A stretch of 64,000 bases of DNA, taken from the NCBI GenBank assembly GCA_023379385.1, contig JAMCUS010000019.1, forward strand, positions 1-64,000. Reading direction: 5' to 3'. Source of the DNA: Thermoplasmatota archaeon (GTDB lineage: Archaea > Thermoplasmatota > Thermoplasmata > Lutacidiplasmatales > JAMCUS01). Made by a program: the position numbers and the translations under genes. Positions 1 through 10,632 of this stretch are shown one piece after another (the first letter of the stretch is position 1; each line of letters starts with the position of its first letter). A model generated the notes under the pieces. That model was given only the letters and a program-made list of their open reading frames with translations, had not been told where the DNA came from and searched no databases.

Positions 1-5
1 TTAAA

Positions 6-3000
6 GTGAATTATCTCAATTATGCATTCATGTTTGTATCAGCGAACAAAACGGATATGGTTGGGTTCAACGGAAATAAAATAACAAATGTAACTAAAGA
101 TATTGTGAGTAACAGCACCGCACTATTGTATGTAAATAGTGCAGGCAATGTATCAATTAAAACCATTACATCAAACAGCATAAAAGATCTTTATTCTGGA
201 GATTTCATTGGTGTTTTATCTATGTCTGAATACTCCTCTACAGTTATAGGCAGTATTTCCAATAATACTGCATCTACCTATTCTACGGTTAAGTCTATAA
301 ATACAATGTTCTGGATGATTTATGTATTTAGCTATGGTTATACCAATGTAACTTACATCTCTGGAAACAACATCGATATGAGCAGTAATGGTGCACCGTA
401 TGATGGAGTGGTGATCTTTAGCATTTACCATGATATATCTATCTCTACCATAGGCTACAACGTTATAACAGGTGGAACGATAGGTTTCCTTGTCGAATCC
501 CCAACTAATAAACGTATAACTGTTAATGGTATAGTTAATAATACTATTTCTAATGATTGGTATGGTATCTACTTTGCTTCTTATAATTTTGGTAACTACG
601 TACCGAAGAGTATAACTGTTGATAGTATAGATAACAATACTTTAAATAATACGTATAATGGCATCTATTTTTATGCTAATAACAATATAAATGTTATAGA
701 TATGAATAACAATCTCTTTTCCAATGCAATTTATGGAGCATATTTTTATGCTAATAACAATATAAATCTATTAACTATAGACAAGAATACCATTTACACC
801 TCTAACATACTAACAGACTATGGCATCTATCTCGTTGCCTCAAACAATGTAACCATTACCACCATATCAAAAAATAGTCAATTAAGCTCCGATGGGGTTC
901 CACAATCTACCTCTTATTTTATATTAATATCTAGCAATAATAGTACAATAGGGGTTATTACGTATAACAGAATGTCAGATATAGGAACGTGGCTTTATAT
1001 GAGTTGCATAGGTTATATTCTAATAAAACAGATAACGAATAACCTCATTAACGGATTGGGCAGTGGATTAAGTGGGTATGGGGTATACCTGACAGCAGAG
1101 AGTCTTACTGTTGACAACATGGCTAATAATACAATCTCCTCTTTTGTTAATGGATTGTATGCCAGTGCAGGTACAGCAGGATCATTGTACCTCTACGCCG
1201 ATACGATAAATGGATCAAGTTATGCGATTGAGGTAACCAATATAAATTTCACAGGTACCAGTCTGAATATATACAATAACCAGTATGGTATAGATAGTTA
1301 TGAAGGGGTTATTGGTGTATACAGGTCTGTTATATACAATAACAGTTACTACGGCATATATGGGGACTATGGAACGCTCCATGTAAACAATAATTCATTT
1401 TACAACAATTATGGCTCTGTTTATGCAGAAAATGGGTTGATCTATATTGACCTTACAACTGTTTATAACTCCACCTATGGTATGTACCTTTACAACGAAA
1501 AAGGCTATATAAATAATGATACGGTATCCAGTACAGTAGTGGGGTTATACTCACGGGGAAGCAGAGTTATCGTTACTGATGATTCATTTATAAACATATA
1601 CAACAGATACGTTAACATATACTACAATGCTGGAGCTATCATTGGATACAGTAGTTATATAACCATCTATAACGGGTACTTTACAACCATAAATGGTTAT
1701 GGAATATACGGAGATAGTGTATCCAATATAAACTGGATTATTACAGCATCTGTAGGAAATGGCATTTCGTATATGAATCATGTTACATCCATATACATAC
1801 CGGGTAACATAACGGTGGAATCTGGAGGTAGCTGGTACATTACTAATGTATCCTCTATCACCTTCGAAGAATCATGGTTCAATATTTATGGAATATCCAT
1901 TAAAAATACGGATAAAAGCAGTTATATGGGGTATATATCGGATATATCCAGTGCGAATGAGCCATTCTACTTTAATGTGTATGGCAGTTTAAAAATGGTC
2001 TACAGCATTGTTAACGATGCTTCGGAGATAGGTATGTATAGCAACATGGCAACCATTGAGTATTCCATCGTAGAGCAGAGTTATTTCTGGGGTATTGTTA
2101 TTCAGTCCTCAACGCCTGTATTGATAGGTGATAACATCCAGTTCAATAGATATTATGGAGGTATTTTGGTAAACAATACATATGGAATTCATATGACCGG
2201 AGTAAGCTTTTCTAATAATTATAATGGATTGGTATTGGAAAATTCATATGTTATCGGGAACGGCTTCCAATTCACAGGTAATACGTACGGCGGTATATAT
2301 TCCATAAAATCCACACTCATTACCAATTCAACAACTATAAATGAGGAAATGATAGGTGTTGATCTTGTTAATTCGACAGGAACTTTCAACTCTATGGTAG
2401 CACATGATGTGGGCACAGTGTTAATCTCCAAAAGTTCTACAATATATTCGACCGGTGACGTGATAGAGGCCAATGTAAACTTATTTATAGAGGGGAATTC
2501 GTCTACCATTTACATATCCAACAGCGTTTCAGCCGGTATATCCACAGCATATTTTGTTTTAAGTGGCGGTACCGTTGCGTACTCGCTCAACAACACTTTT
2601 GCTGCTCCGAGTTACATCTATGACACAAGCAAGCTATATGTTGAAGGGTACGAAAACATATTGGTTAAGACCTCAAACAATACAGGATATGGTGGCGTTA
2701 ATGTAACCTTGACCAGTGGAACATATATAGAAAAAGGTATGACGTCCACAGGTGGTCAGATAAACAACCTGTTTGTGATTGAATATGTAATGACCTCAAC
2801 CTCAAGCAATCTTGTGGAATCCAGAGCCACTTTATATGATGGTGTGGTAACCTACAACGTATCTTTCTACGGGTATATTATAAATCCACTGGTAGTGGTA
2901 ATGAAGGTACCTCCCTCCTTTACTACAGTGCCTTTAACCACACAGGTTGTTGCGAATAGCAGTTACATCTATAACTTCACGGTAAATGATCCTTTCACCG

Positions 3001-4457
3001 CTTACGGCGATAGCTTAACGTTTAACCTCCTGAATGCTCCTGCAGGTATGTCAATATTGAAGACATCAAAAAACAACGGTGAAATAAAATGGACGCCAGG
3101 TCTGGATCAGGTAGGCACATGGACTTTCACGATTATGGCTACCAATTTATACGGTCAGCAGGGATTCCAGACCATTGCGTTAACTGTTCTGAATACGCAG
3201 ATTGCACCGGAGATAACCTCAACGCCGTCATCAACCGCCTCCGTGGGCAGTACCTATCTGTATCAGGTAAAGGCAAGCAACAACGCATACGGTAATTTGC
3301 AGTACTCTCTCTTAGCAGCTCCAGCAGGTATGAATATCAATAGCAAGACTGGATTAATTACATGGGTACCGGACAGTTCCGAAGTCGGCACGAACTATGT
3401 ATCATTGATGGCGGAGTCCTCCAACGGGTTATATGCCGTACAGACCTTTACAGTGAATGTATCATTATACTCCAATATTGCATACATATCGTCATCCGTT
3501 ACACCGTATAACAGTACAGCAGGACCTTATACAATAACGCTATCTGTATCAGACAGCCCGGGTGTATCAATAAGCTCAGCAATTGTTTATATCAATGGTG
3601 TTCCTTACACCATGACTCAGCAATCCGGTGTACCTGGAGGTGTGTATACCTTTTCCTATGCGTTAAACCTTACGGCAGGCAGTTATGTCTACAGCTTCAA
3701 GGTGACAGATTCCACAGGCAGTTCAAAAACACTGGCAGGTGGTGCAGTGACGGTGAAAGCAATACCCGCTGTACCGGTTGCAAAACCGAATTATCTTGAA
3801 GATTCGCTTATTGTATTAACAATTATAACAGTAATTGCTATGATTGTTGCAATTATAATAATGGCGTTATATATCCTCAACAGGAGAAAGGGAAAGGGTG
3901 AGCCCTACGTAACCGGCAAGACACAATCCGGTACTGCCTACAATACACCAACCTCATATGACAAAGGCAAAATGGCTGTGCCACCTGCTGACATTACGGA
4001 GGCAAAATCAATGCAGCCTGAAAAAGAGATGCCTGTTACGGGCGGAACACTGGCGGCTGCCGAAATTTACGGAGCAACTGAATCTAAAAAAGAGACAAAA
4101 GAGGATAAGAAAGAGGGAGGTTTATTCTCCAGTATGTTCGGTAAAAAGGAAGATAAGAAAGCTGCATCACCACAAAAACCGCCAGTAAATGCACAGAATG
4201 ATGCAAAAGCAAGAGATGTAATGGCTGCAGAGGAGTTCAGACAGGAAATTGCATTATCAAAAAAGATCAAAGAAAAGGAACCATGGGAAAATGCAAAAGA
4301 AAAATCTGTGCAGGATACGGTAGCCAAAAAGCCAGAAGAGAAACAGGGTACGCCAGACAGCGTGACCGGTGCGGATAACAAATCAGATAGCGTGGATAAA
4401 GATAAGAGTGAGGTTAAAGAAGATAAAAAGCCAGTTCCAAAAACACCATGGGGTTAA
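6..4457 (+). CDS. Giant beta-helix surface protein, C-terminal membrane anchor (5' partial)
   Basis: Very long protein (1483 residues visible). Residues 1 to about 950 are Asn/Ile/Tyr/Gly-rich short repeats of the NNN-I-NGIYFYANNN type, the pattern of a right-handed parallel beta-helix (NosD/pectate-lyase-like). Two putative Ig-like domains of the He_PIG type follow at about 968-1058 and 1066-1155, then another beta domain at about 1157-1255. One transmembrane helix lies at about 1266-1292, and the last 180 residues are a Lys/Glu-rich, presumably cytoplasmic tail. No signal peptide is visible and the frame is open to the left edge, so the GTG at 6 is unlikely to be the true start. I infer a cell-surface anchored protein with its repeats outside. 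The ligand or function is unknown. Confidence 0.8.
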   Translation: MNYLNYAFMFVSANKTDMVGFNGNKITNVTKDIVSNSTALLYVNSAGNVSIKTITSNSIKDLYSGDFIGVLSMSEYSSTVIGSISNNTASTYSTVKSINTMFWMIYVFSYGYTNVTYISGNNIDMSSNGAPYDGVVIFSIYHDISISTIGYNVITGGTIGFLVESPTNKRITVNGIVNNTISNDWYGIYFASYNFGNYVPKSITVDSIDNNTLNNTYNGIYFYANNNINVIDMNNNLFSNAIYGAYFYANNNINLLTIDKNTIYTSNILTDYGIYLVASNNVTITTISKNSQLSSDGVPQSTSYFILISSNNSTIGVITYNRMSDIGTWLYMSCIGYILIKQITNNLINGLGSGLSGYGVYLTAESLTVDNMANNTISSFVNGLYASAGTAGSLYLYADTINGSSYAIEVTNINFTGTSLNIYNNQYGIDSYEGVIGVYRSVIYNNSYYGIYGDYGTLHVNNNSFYNNYGSVYAENGLIYIDLTTVYNSTYGMYLYNEKGYINNDTVSSTVVGLYSRGSRVIVTDDSFINIYNRYVNIYYNAGAIIGYSSYITIYNGYFTTINGYGIYGDSVSNINWIITASVGNGISYMNHVTSIYIPGNITVESGGSWYITNVSSITFEESWFNIYGISIKNTDKSSYMGYISDISSANEPFYFNVYGSLKMVYSIVNDASEIGMYSNMATIEYSIVEQSYFWGIVIQSSTPVLIGDNIQFNRYYGGILVNNTYGIHMTGVSFSNNYNGLVLENSYVIGNGFQFTGNTYGGIYSIKSTLITNSTTINEEMIGVDLVNSTGTFNSMVAHDVGTVLISKSSTIYSTGDVIEANVNLFIEGNSSTIYISNSVSAGISTAYFVLSGGTVAYSLNNTFAAPSYIYDTSKLYVEGYENILVKTSNNTGYGGVNVTLTSGTYIEKGMTSTGGQINNLFVIEYVMTSTSSNLVESRATLYDGVVTYNVSFYGYIINPLVVVMKVPPSFTTVPLTTQVVANSSYIYNFTVNDPFTAYGDSLTFNLLNAPAGMSILKTSKNNGEIKWTPGLDQVGTWTFTIMATNLYGQQGFQTIALTVLNTQIAPEITSTPSSTASVGSTYLYQVKASNNAYGNLQYSLLAAPAGMNINSKTGLITWVPDSSEVGTNYVSLMAESSNGLYAVQTFTVNVSLYSNIAYISSSVTPYNSTAGPYTITLSVSDSPGVSISSAIVYINGVPYTMTQQSGVPGGVYTFSYALNLTAGSYVYSFKVTDSTGSSKTLAGGAVTVKAIPAVPVAKPNYLEDSLIVLTIITVIAMIVAIIIMALYILNRRKGKGEPYVTGKTQSGTAYNTPTSYDKGKMAVPPADITEAKSMQPEKEMPVTGGTLAAAEIYGATESKKETKEDKKEGGLFSSMFGKKEDKKAASPQKPPVNAQNDAKARDVMAAEEFRQEIALSKKIKEKEPWENAKEKSVQDTVAKKPEEKQGTPDSVTGADNKSDSVDKDKSEVKEDKKPVPKTPWG

Positions 4458-4503
4458 ATCATAAATACCACATATAGCATACTCTATCAATGCTGAGTTG
4501 TAA

Positions 4504-6285
4504 ATGAGTGTCAAGAAGAAAAGGCACAGACTAGAAAGGTTTGTATTCGGTTTATCCAGAGATATATCCTCTGCAGTTCCTGATAGCCTGTACCAGTTCA
4601 TAAAAAAATGGCTACCCCTGGGTGTGCTTGCTGGCATTGCAGGTGCCATGGCTGCAATATTATTTGCGTACATGTTATCTGCCTTCCAAAAAATTTTCAT
4701 ATGGGTTATCAATAAAAATTTTTTATTTATTCTTTTATTGCCTACTGCTGGATTACTTTTATCTTTATACATCATAAAATTTTTTAAAATACCTCATAAT
4801 TATCACGGAATGAATGCTGTTATAGATGCAATTCATTATAAAAGAGGCATTACTGAAAAGAAAGGCTGGATTGCAATACTGCTGAGTTCTACGGCGTCGC
4901 TGGGATTGGGTGCCAGCGGTGGTCCTGAAGGCCCTGTTTCGTATATAGCTGCAAGTATCTCCACCAATTTTTTTTATATTTTTAAAAATATATTGAATAT
5001 CAAAAAAGGGGATACCAAGTTATTTGTGATCAGCAGTATTGCAGGAGGGCTATCAGCAATTTTCAAAGCACCTTTTGGAGGTGCGTTGTTCGCTCTTGAA
5101 GTTCCGTACCTTAATGATTTTGAGAGCAGTGCTACAGTTCCTGCCCTGGTTTCCGGTGTTACTGCTTACTTTATATATACTGCAATATTTGGATTTGCAC
5201 CTGTTATAAATGTTCCGGTTATATTGTTATCATCCTGGAGTATGTATTTGCCATTCATCATCATTACCGGTATTGTGTGTGGTATTGTATCAATAATCTA
5301 TGTTATAACGATAAATAAAATGTCTTTATTTTTTAAAGAGGTGAATAAAAGTAACTACCTTTTACCGGCGGTTATAGGTGGATTGATGATCTCCGCCCTG
5401 TCTATTTTTATACCACTATCTCTGGGAGAAGGTGATGCGGTATTATCCGATGTATTCACAACAAATTTTACGTGGTTATTATCGTTTAATATGAACTACC
5501 GCATTATCTATGTACTCATTCCTATATTACTTATTTTTTTAATAGCCAGGTTATTGACAAACGCAATATCTCTGGGTGCAGGTGCTCCTCTGGGTGTTTT
5601 TTATCCAGCCTTAATCCTCGGTGCAATTACTGGACTGATTATAGGCGTTTTATTCAATATAGGTTCTGTGGGTACTGATATCCTCATTGTGGTAGGCATG
5701 GGCTCTGTTCTTGCAGGATCTACCAAAACTCCGATATCCTCTGTTGTACTTATGGCTGAAATGGTTGGATTATACATTATCTCAATACCCGTAGCTATAG
5801 CCGTCATTCTGAGCTACATCATATCCGGTAACTACACGGCAAATTCAAGACAGATTATTAAAAAGGGATTTCAAATTGATCTATCTGTATTTGAAAATCA
5901 TGCTGTAAAGGATATATGCACCAAAAATGTTGTTACCATACCATATTACGCCACAATAAAGGAGGCACAGGAGATTGTCTCCGTGCACAATCACAGGTTT
6001 TATCCGATTATATCTGATGGAGGTGGTGTGGTGGGTGTAGCATACAGGGATTCTCTGAACAAAATTACCGGAGACCTCAGAGAAAAATCAGTTCTATCAA
6101 TAATGCAGAGTCACTTTGAATATATAGATGAAAATGCATCTGTAATACACACCTATAACCTCATGAATGAAAAGCAGATAGGCAGGGCGATAGTCATAGA
6201 ATCAAAAAGTAAATTCAAACTTGCAGGAATAATCACCATGAGAGATATAATCAACATGCTTGATACACCGGATAATTTAGAATAA
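4504..6285 (+). CDS. ClC-family chloride channel/transporter with C-terminal CBS pair
   Basis: 593-residue polytopic membrane protein. The ClC signature is seen as GASGGPEGP at residues 137-144, where the family norm is GREGP, followed by GLSAIFKAPFGGALFALE and by GAGAPLGVFYP, equivalent to the GxFxP selectivity-filter motif. About 10-12 hydrophobic segments fill residues 35-450. From about 460 to the end the protein is soluble and resembles two CBS domains (for example TIKEAQEIVSVHNHRFYPII), which in other ClC proteins bind nucleotides and gate transport. It may move chloride, perhaps as a Cl-/H+ exchanger, which would suit an acidophile. Whether it is channel or exchanger cannot be told here. 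It starts 46 bp after the surface-protein stop. Confidence 0.9.
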   Translation: MSVKKKRHRLERFVFGLSRDISSAVPDSLYQFIKKWLPLGVLAGIAGAMAAILFAYMLSAFQKIFIWVINKNFLFILLLPTAGLLLSLYIIKFFKIPHNYHGMNAVIDAIHYKRGITEKKGWIAILLSSTASLGLGASGGPEGPVSYIAASISTNFFYIFKNILNIKKGDTKLFVISSIAGGLSAIFKAPFGGALFALEVPYLNDFESSATVPALVSGVTAYFIYTAIFGFAPVINVPVILLSSWSMYLPFIIITGIVCGIVSIIYVITINKMSLFFKEVNKSNYLLPAVIGGLMISALSIFIPLSLGEGDAVLSDVFTTNFTWLLSFNMNYRIIYVLIPILLIFLIARLLTNAISLGAGAPLGVFYPALILGAITGLIIGVLFNIGSVGTDILIVVGMGSVLAGSTKTPISSVVLMAEMVGLYIISIPVAIAVILSYIISGNYTANSRQIIKKGFQIDLSVFENHAVKDICTKNVVTIPYYATIKEAQEIVSVHNHRFYPIISDGGGVVGVAYRDSLNKITGDLREKSVLSIMQSHFEYIDENASVIHTYNLMNEKQIGRAIVIESKSKFKLAGIITMRDIINMLDTPDNLE

Positions 6286-6357
6286 ACATATGTTTAAATA
6301 AATCAAATCAGTTATGGGCAGTACGACATGCAATCAGGCTAAAAAAGAGATGATGTT

Positions 6358-7281
6358 ATGAATAGAGAACGAGAGATTGCATCCATGTTCAGAAAAGTTC
6401 TTAACGTTAAAACGATGGACGATACAGCCATAGTTAAATTTGATAAAAATATGGTGGCTATAACATCTGATTCCGTTATAGAAAATGTTCATTTTGTCAG
6501 GAACTCAAATCCGTTAATGATAGGCAAATATGCCGTAAATGTTAACCTCAGTGATCTTGCAGCAGCTGGTAGCGTACCTACAGCCTTAATGATCTCAGTT
6601 GGTATACCGGCAGCTACAAAAAACAGTTACATAAAAAGTATGGTAATGGGAATGAAAATGGCTCTTGAACCATACAGCATTGAGGTTATTGGTGGTGATA
6701 CCAAGGAATCGGAAACTCTATTCATATCCATTACAGCATACGGTACGTCTCCAAACAGGGATCTATTTTTAAAAAGGGAGGGTATTAAACAGGGTGACCT
6801 TGTTGCTATCACCGGTAACCTTGGAAAAGCCGGTAGAAACCATTATTTATGGAAGAAAACTGGCTATGTAAAATATATGAATGATATGCTCTCAATCACT
6901 CCAAGAATAAAAGAGGGCATAAAATTGAACAAATATGGATTGGCTACGGCATGCATGGATCTGTCTGACGGTCTTACAGAATCCCTGGAATTATTATCCT
7001 CTACAAATCATGTGGGATTCAACATATTGAAAAGTGATATAGCCGTAGATGTAGGAGCAATTAAATTATCAGAGAAAGATCAGATACCCATCGAAGAATT
7101 TTTTGATTATGGAGGCGATTACGAACTTCTTTTTACAACAAAAAAAGATAGGCTTAATAAGCTTTTAGAGATACTTGATTTTACAATAATAGGCGAGGCA
7201 ACAGGAGATAAAACCATCTATTATATTACTGAGCACGGGTTAGAGCATGCTGTTGATCACGGATTCAAGCACTTTAGATAA
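6358..7281 (+). CDS. thiL: Thiamine-monophosphate kinase
   Basis: 307 residues, the usual ThiL length. It phosphorylates thiamine phosphate to thiamine diphosphate with ATP, the last step of cofactor synthesis. Family motifs are present in order: MDDTAIVKF near residue 19 (Mg/ATP site), ITSDSVIENVHF, NVNLSDLAAAGSVP, GGDTKES, ITGNLGKAG, ACMDLSDGL and GGDYELLFT near 250. A GAGATGATG stretch just upstream of the ATG could act as ribosome-binding site. It lies on the same strand as the ClC gene, 72 bp downstream, so co-transcription is possible but not shown. No other thiamine gene is nearby. Confidence 0.95.
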   Translation: MNREREIASMFRKVLNVKTMDDTAIVKFDKNMVAITSDSVIENVHFVRNSNPLMIGKYAVNVNLSDLAAAGSVPTALMISVGIPAATKNSYIKSMVMGMKMALEPYSIEVIGGDTKESETLFISITAYGTSPNRDLFLKREGIKQGDLVAITGNLGKAGRNHYLWKKTGYVKYMNDMLSITPRIKEGIKLNKYGLATACMDLSDGLTESLELLSSTNHVGFNILKSDIAVDVGAIKLSEKDQIPIEEFFDYGGDYELLFTTKKDRLNKLLEILDFTIIGEATGDKTIYYITEHGLEHAVDHGFKHFR

Positions 7282-7353
7282 ATAATATAAGTAATAAGAT
7301 TAAATACAAAATAAATGATATTGGTTACGGTATTATTTGGAGACGGAGAATAC

Positions 7354-8253
7354 ATGGCAGATAATGATGTTAATGATTCCAGGGAGGAGGTAAGTCAGGC
7401 TAGGGATAGCAGAGTTCATATACAGGAGCACAAAGCGATCCTCCAGCTCAGAGAGGAGCAGAAAAAATATGAAAAAGAATCTGCAAAATATCATCATAAA
7501 TCTATGAAAAATGAGTCCAAAGCCCAGAAACACAAAGAAAAATCATTTGCATATAAAAGTAAAATTTCTAAAACAGAGGATCTTATCAAGACTGTAAATA
7601 AAGACATAGCCACCTATACAAAAATGCTTACGACCGAGAACAATCCAATTGCTCAGATAAGGGTAAAAAAAATTGAAAATAAAATTAAAAAACTGGAAGA
7701 GAAAAAGGCAAGGATTGAACGAAAGATCATAAAATATAATCAAAAAAATGCAGAGTTAAACGTTAAAATAAAAGAATATGATAGAATGATTGATGGATTC
7801 AGTAAATCTTTAGCCAGATCAAATAAGAGCTCTGCCAGGGATCATGCAACCCTGTTGAATGAAAAGAATACTGAAATAAAAATAAAAAAATATGAAGGAA
7901 AACGATCAAAATTGGCTACAAAAATAGCGAATTACAATAACAAAATTGATAAAAAAAATACAAAAATAAACGGGATAATTACTGACATGGAGAACTTTAA
8001 AAAACATCACGAAGAAACCAAATATGAAGATAATCCAAAAATACAGACAAAAATAAAAAAACTGGAAGAAAAAAGAGCTAAACTGGAAAAGAAGATCAGA
8101 ATATTTGAAGAAAATGCAAATAGACATATGCGTATATCCTCGGAATATAATGAAAAAGCGGCAATATTGAATGAAAAATCAAAACAGATGATGCAGGAGG
8201 CCAATACGCTCAAAGAACGGGTAGATAAGATCGATCAGGCGTTGTCTGAATGA
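7354..8253 (+). CDS. Coiled-coil protein of unknown function
   Basis: About 299 residues, extremely rich in Lys, Glu, Asn and Ile, with almost no Gly or Pro after residue 15. This predicts one nearly continuous set of long coiled-coil helices, with repeated KKLEEKKAK-type heptads around residues 115-135 and 230-255. There is no signal peptide or membrane segment. I chose ATG 7354 because GGAGACGGAG lies just upstream. An in-frame ATG at 7315 would add 13 unconvincing residues. It could be a structural or nucleoid/cytoskeletal protein, but low complexity makes homology assignment unsafe and I do not recognise the family. Confidence 0.75.
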   Translation: MADNDVNDSREEVSQARDSRVHIQEHKAILQLREEQKKYEKESAKYHHKSMKNESKAQKHKEKSFAYKSKISKTEDLIKTVNKDIATYTKMLTTENNPIAQIRVKKIENKIKKLEEKKARIERKIIKYNQKNAELNVKIKEYDRMIDGFSKSLARSNKSSARDHATLLNEKNTEIKIKKYEGKRSKLATKIANYNNKIDKKNTKINGIITDMENFKKHHEETKYEDNPKIQTKIKKLEEKRAKLEKKIRIFEENANRHMRISSEYNEKAAILNEKSKQMMQEANTLKERVDKIDQALSE

Positions 8254-8419
8254 TCTTCACTCAAAATTTATTTTAAACCCTTTAGATTTATAACCTCTCT
8301 TTTTTGATCTATATTGTTGTGTATGAATATAAACTTCGTAACAATTATGAATTACGACGGTAACCTTAAAATTATGTATGAATAACCGTCTTCTCTGGTC
8401 TGATCAATTACTATCGGAA

Positions 8420-9562
8420 TCATTCCATTTCTTCAATCCATTTTTTAAATATGTTCAGGCCTTTTTTTATATTCTCTCTTGAATTGGAAAATGAAAATCT
8501 TATATGGTTCTCTCCGTGCATGCCGAAGGCAGAACCTGGCGATGTTAAAAGATCTTTATCGACAAGTGCTTTAGCAATATTCTCTGAACTCATTTTTATA
8601 TGTTCCGGTATTTCCGGAAATACGTAGAAAGCACCTGAAGGGTGCGGAAATGACAATTTCATCTCTTTCAGCATGGATACAACGAGCTCTCTTCTATTCT
8701 TGAATTCCTGGACATTCCTCTTTATATCACTCTCTGCTTTATCCCATCCATTCACAATAGCATATTGAAAGGGTGTTACAGGGCATGCAGAGGTATAATA
8801 ATGCATCTTCTTTATTGCGTTGCTAAACTTTGGGGGTGTAAGAATATATCCTACCCTCCATCCTGGAATGGAAAGTGTTTTTGAAAAAGAGTTGCATACA
8901 ATTACATTTTCATATTTACCCCAGAAAGAGATAGCTGGCGAATCATACGTTATTCTATCATAAACTTCGTCTGATATTATTATCAAATTATGTTTTTTAG
9001 CGAATTTTATTAATTCGTTGATATTGTCCTCATCCATAACGGTTCCAAGCGGATTGGACGGATTGTTGATGTATATGGCGACTGTTTTGTCATCAACGAT
9101 TTTTTCCAGTTCATATACATCTGGAATGTAATTGTTTGATTTTGTAAGTGTGTAAAAGACAGGCAATGCACCTGCAATTCTGACATGAGACGGATATAAA
9201 ACAAATCCTGGGTCTGGAACAAGTACGTGATCTCCATCATTAAAAAGTGACATTGCTATTGACATCAAACCTTCAGTAGCACCGTTGGTTACCATTACGT
9301 TTTCATAGGTTGTAGAATTATCCAGATCATGATACCACTCTGAGATCATATCTCTGAGTTCACGAATGCCATTTGTTGGTCCATATCTGTTTGTATTTGA
9401 TTTAAGAGACTCCTGCAATGCATCTGTTATTGCCCGTGGTGGTGAAAAATCTGGTTCTCCCAATCCAAGATTTACAATAGTTCTATCTGTTGAATTAGCC
9501 AGTTCAAACAATCTTCTTATACCTGACAGCTCAACGTTATTTAATCTATCAGCTTCAACCAT
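8420..9562 (-). CDS. Class I/II PLP aminotransferase (aspartate aminotransferase-like)
   Basis: 380 residues, full length for fold-type I aminotransferases. Visible landmarks: LGLGEPDFSPPRAI near residue 35, NRYGPTNGIRELR (substrate-loop region), VTNGATEGL (PLP phosphate binding), YINNPSNPLGT (Asn binding the PLP ring oxygen), ISDEVYDRI (Asp binding the pyridine N, then Tyr), and NSFSKTLSIPGWRVGY, whose Lys forms the Schiff base and whose Arg belongs to the phosphate site. HIRFSFSNSREN near the C-terminus carries the carboxylate-binding Arg. It most likely transfers amino groups from aspartate or another amino acid to 2-oxoglutarate. Exact substrate cannot be set from sequence alone. It lies 70 bp downstream of pyrH on the same strand. 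Confidence 0.9.
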   Translation of the reverse strand: MVEADRLNNVELSGIRRLFELANSTDRTIVNLGLGEPDFSPPRAITDALQESLKSNTNRYGPTNGIRELRDMISEWYHDLDNSTTYENVMVTNGATEGLMSIAMSLFNDGDHVLVPDPGFVLYPSHVRIAGALPVFYTLTKSNNYIPDVYELEKIVDDKTVAIYINNPSNPLGTVMDEDNINELIKFAKKHNLIIISDEVYDRITYDSPAISFWGKYENVIVCNSFSKTLSIPGWRVGYILTPPKFSNAIKKMHYYTSACPVTPFQYAIVNGWDKAESDIKRNVQEFKNRRELVVSMLKEMKLSFPHPSGAFYVFPEIPEHIKMSSENIAKALVDKDLLTSPGSAFGMHGENHIRFSFSNSRENIKKGLNIFKKWIEEME

Positions 9563-9632
9563 TTAAATCACTACTTTACAGATTCATTAAGGATACAAAA
9601 CAGAATGTGATATGTAAATATATAATTAAGTA

Positions 9633-10334
9633 TTAATTTGCATCAACTACAGTTCCAGTTTTTTCAGTTCCTTTAATTGCACTTTCAATATTTGCTACAT
9701 TCCCTCCATTAACAATAACTATTTTTATATTGGATCTTCTAGCAATTTTAGCCCCGAAATCATCAAATATGTTGTTCCTTCCCGGGCTCAATTTTCTGGA
9801 GGTTTCTATTAAATCTATCAGTTCATCATAATTCATGTGTTTAATCATTTTTGCATTTTTATATTTTTTGGGGTCCTTGTTATATACGCCATTCACATTG
9901 GTGGCATTTATAATGATGCCGGACCCTACGTATTCCGCAAGAAGGGCAGAAACGCCATCTGTAGTTATTCCGGGCATAACACCACCCATTACTGAAACAC
10001 CGTAAATGGAGCCATTCATCATAGAATCTGCGAATGTCCTTGATAGTGGAATCTTTATTTTATCACTTAATGCCGATACAAGAAGGTAGCCATTCAATCT
10101 GCTGGATAATATACCCATATCATCCAGTATATCGTCAGAACCACCTAAAATCCTTCCCAGATCTATAAATTTTCTGGCAACATAACCACCACCTGTAACG
10201 ATGTATAAATTATATCTGTCTTTCATACCTGCAATAACCTCAGCATATTTTTTTATTAATGTTGCTGGGTTGTTCTCAGAGAATATTGATCCTCCCATTG
10301 AAATAACAATTTTATTATTATTTTTTAACATCAT
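9633..10334 (-). CDS. pyrH: UMP kinase (archaeal type)
   Basis: 233 residues of the amino-acid-kinase fold. It phosphorylates UMP to UDP for pyrimidine nucleotide supply. Motifs: an N-terminal beta strand followed by MGGSIFSEN (phosphate-binding Gly loop), VTGGGYVARKF near residue 47, TTDGVSALLAEYVGS, INATNVNGVYNKDPKK near 143-158 (nucleotide site) and SPGRNNIFDDFGAKI. The archaeal UMP kinase lacks bacterial GTP regulation. Two adjacent start codons exist (10334 and 10331). The gene could be read with the downstream aminotransferase. Confidence 0.93.
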   Translation of the reverse strand: MMLKNNNKIVISMGGSIFSENNPATLIKKYAEVIAGMKDRYNLYIVTGGGYVARKFIDLGRILGGSDDILDDMGILSSRLNGYLLVSALSDKIKIPLSRTFADSMMNGSIYGVSVMGGVMPGITTDGVSALLAEYVGSGIIINATNVNGVYNKDPKKYKNAKMIKHMNYDELIDLIETSRKLSPGRNNIFDDFGAKIARRSNIKIVIVNGGNVANIESAIKGTEKTGTVVDAN

Positions 10335-10443
10335 GCTACATCACCCATGAATTTCAAAATCAGGTTTCAAATTCAATTGGCATAAACACGATCAACTTAT
10401 AAATAGATATCAATTTAACATATTTTATAATATCTACAGAAAT

Positions 10444-10492
10444 GGTCAACAGGCTGTAAAAGAATACCAAAAACGGATGTTTCAAGAGAATT
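10444..10492 (-). repeat. Truncated copy of the MITE-like repeat (copy D)
   Basis: GGTCAACAGGCTGTAA followed by AATACCAAAAACGG matches the reverse complement of the right half of the complete copy at 37310-37430, with only a few differences. Only the terminal inverted repeat and about 35 bp of interior remain. It sits in the 298-bp gap between pyrH and the PolD small-subunit gene. Confidence 0.75.
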
Positions 10493-10632
10493 TTTTAAAG
10501 GATCTATGAATGCGTACTATACTGGTCATATACATTTTATCTCTATCTTTTATTTTATACAGACTTGTGTTATAAAAATTGTATGCATCCTCATCAAAAA
10601 GGTTTTTATTTTAATGTGATCTTATCCTTTCA

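Noticed and set aside
650-780. Repeated TATTTTTATGCTAATAACAA segments that might suggest a CRISPR or DNA repeat array
   Set aside because: They are in-frame repeats of the beta-helix protein with irregular spacing, so they reflect protein repeats.
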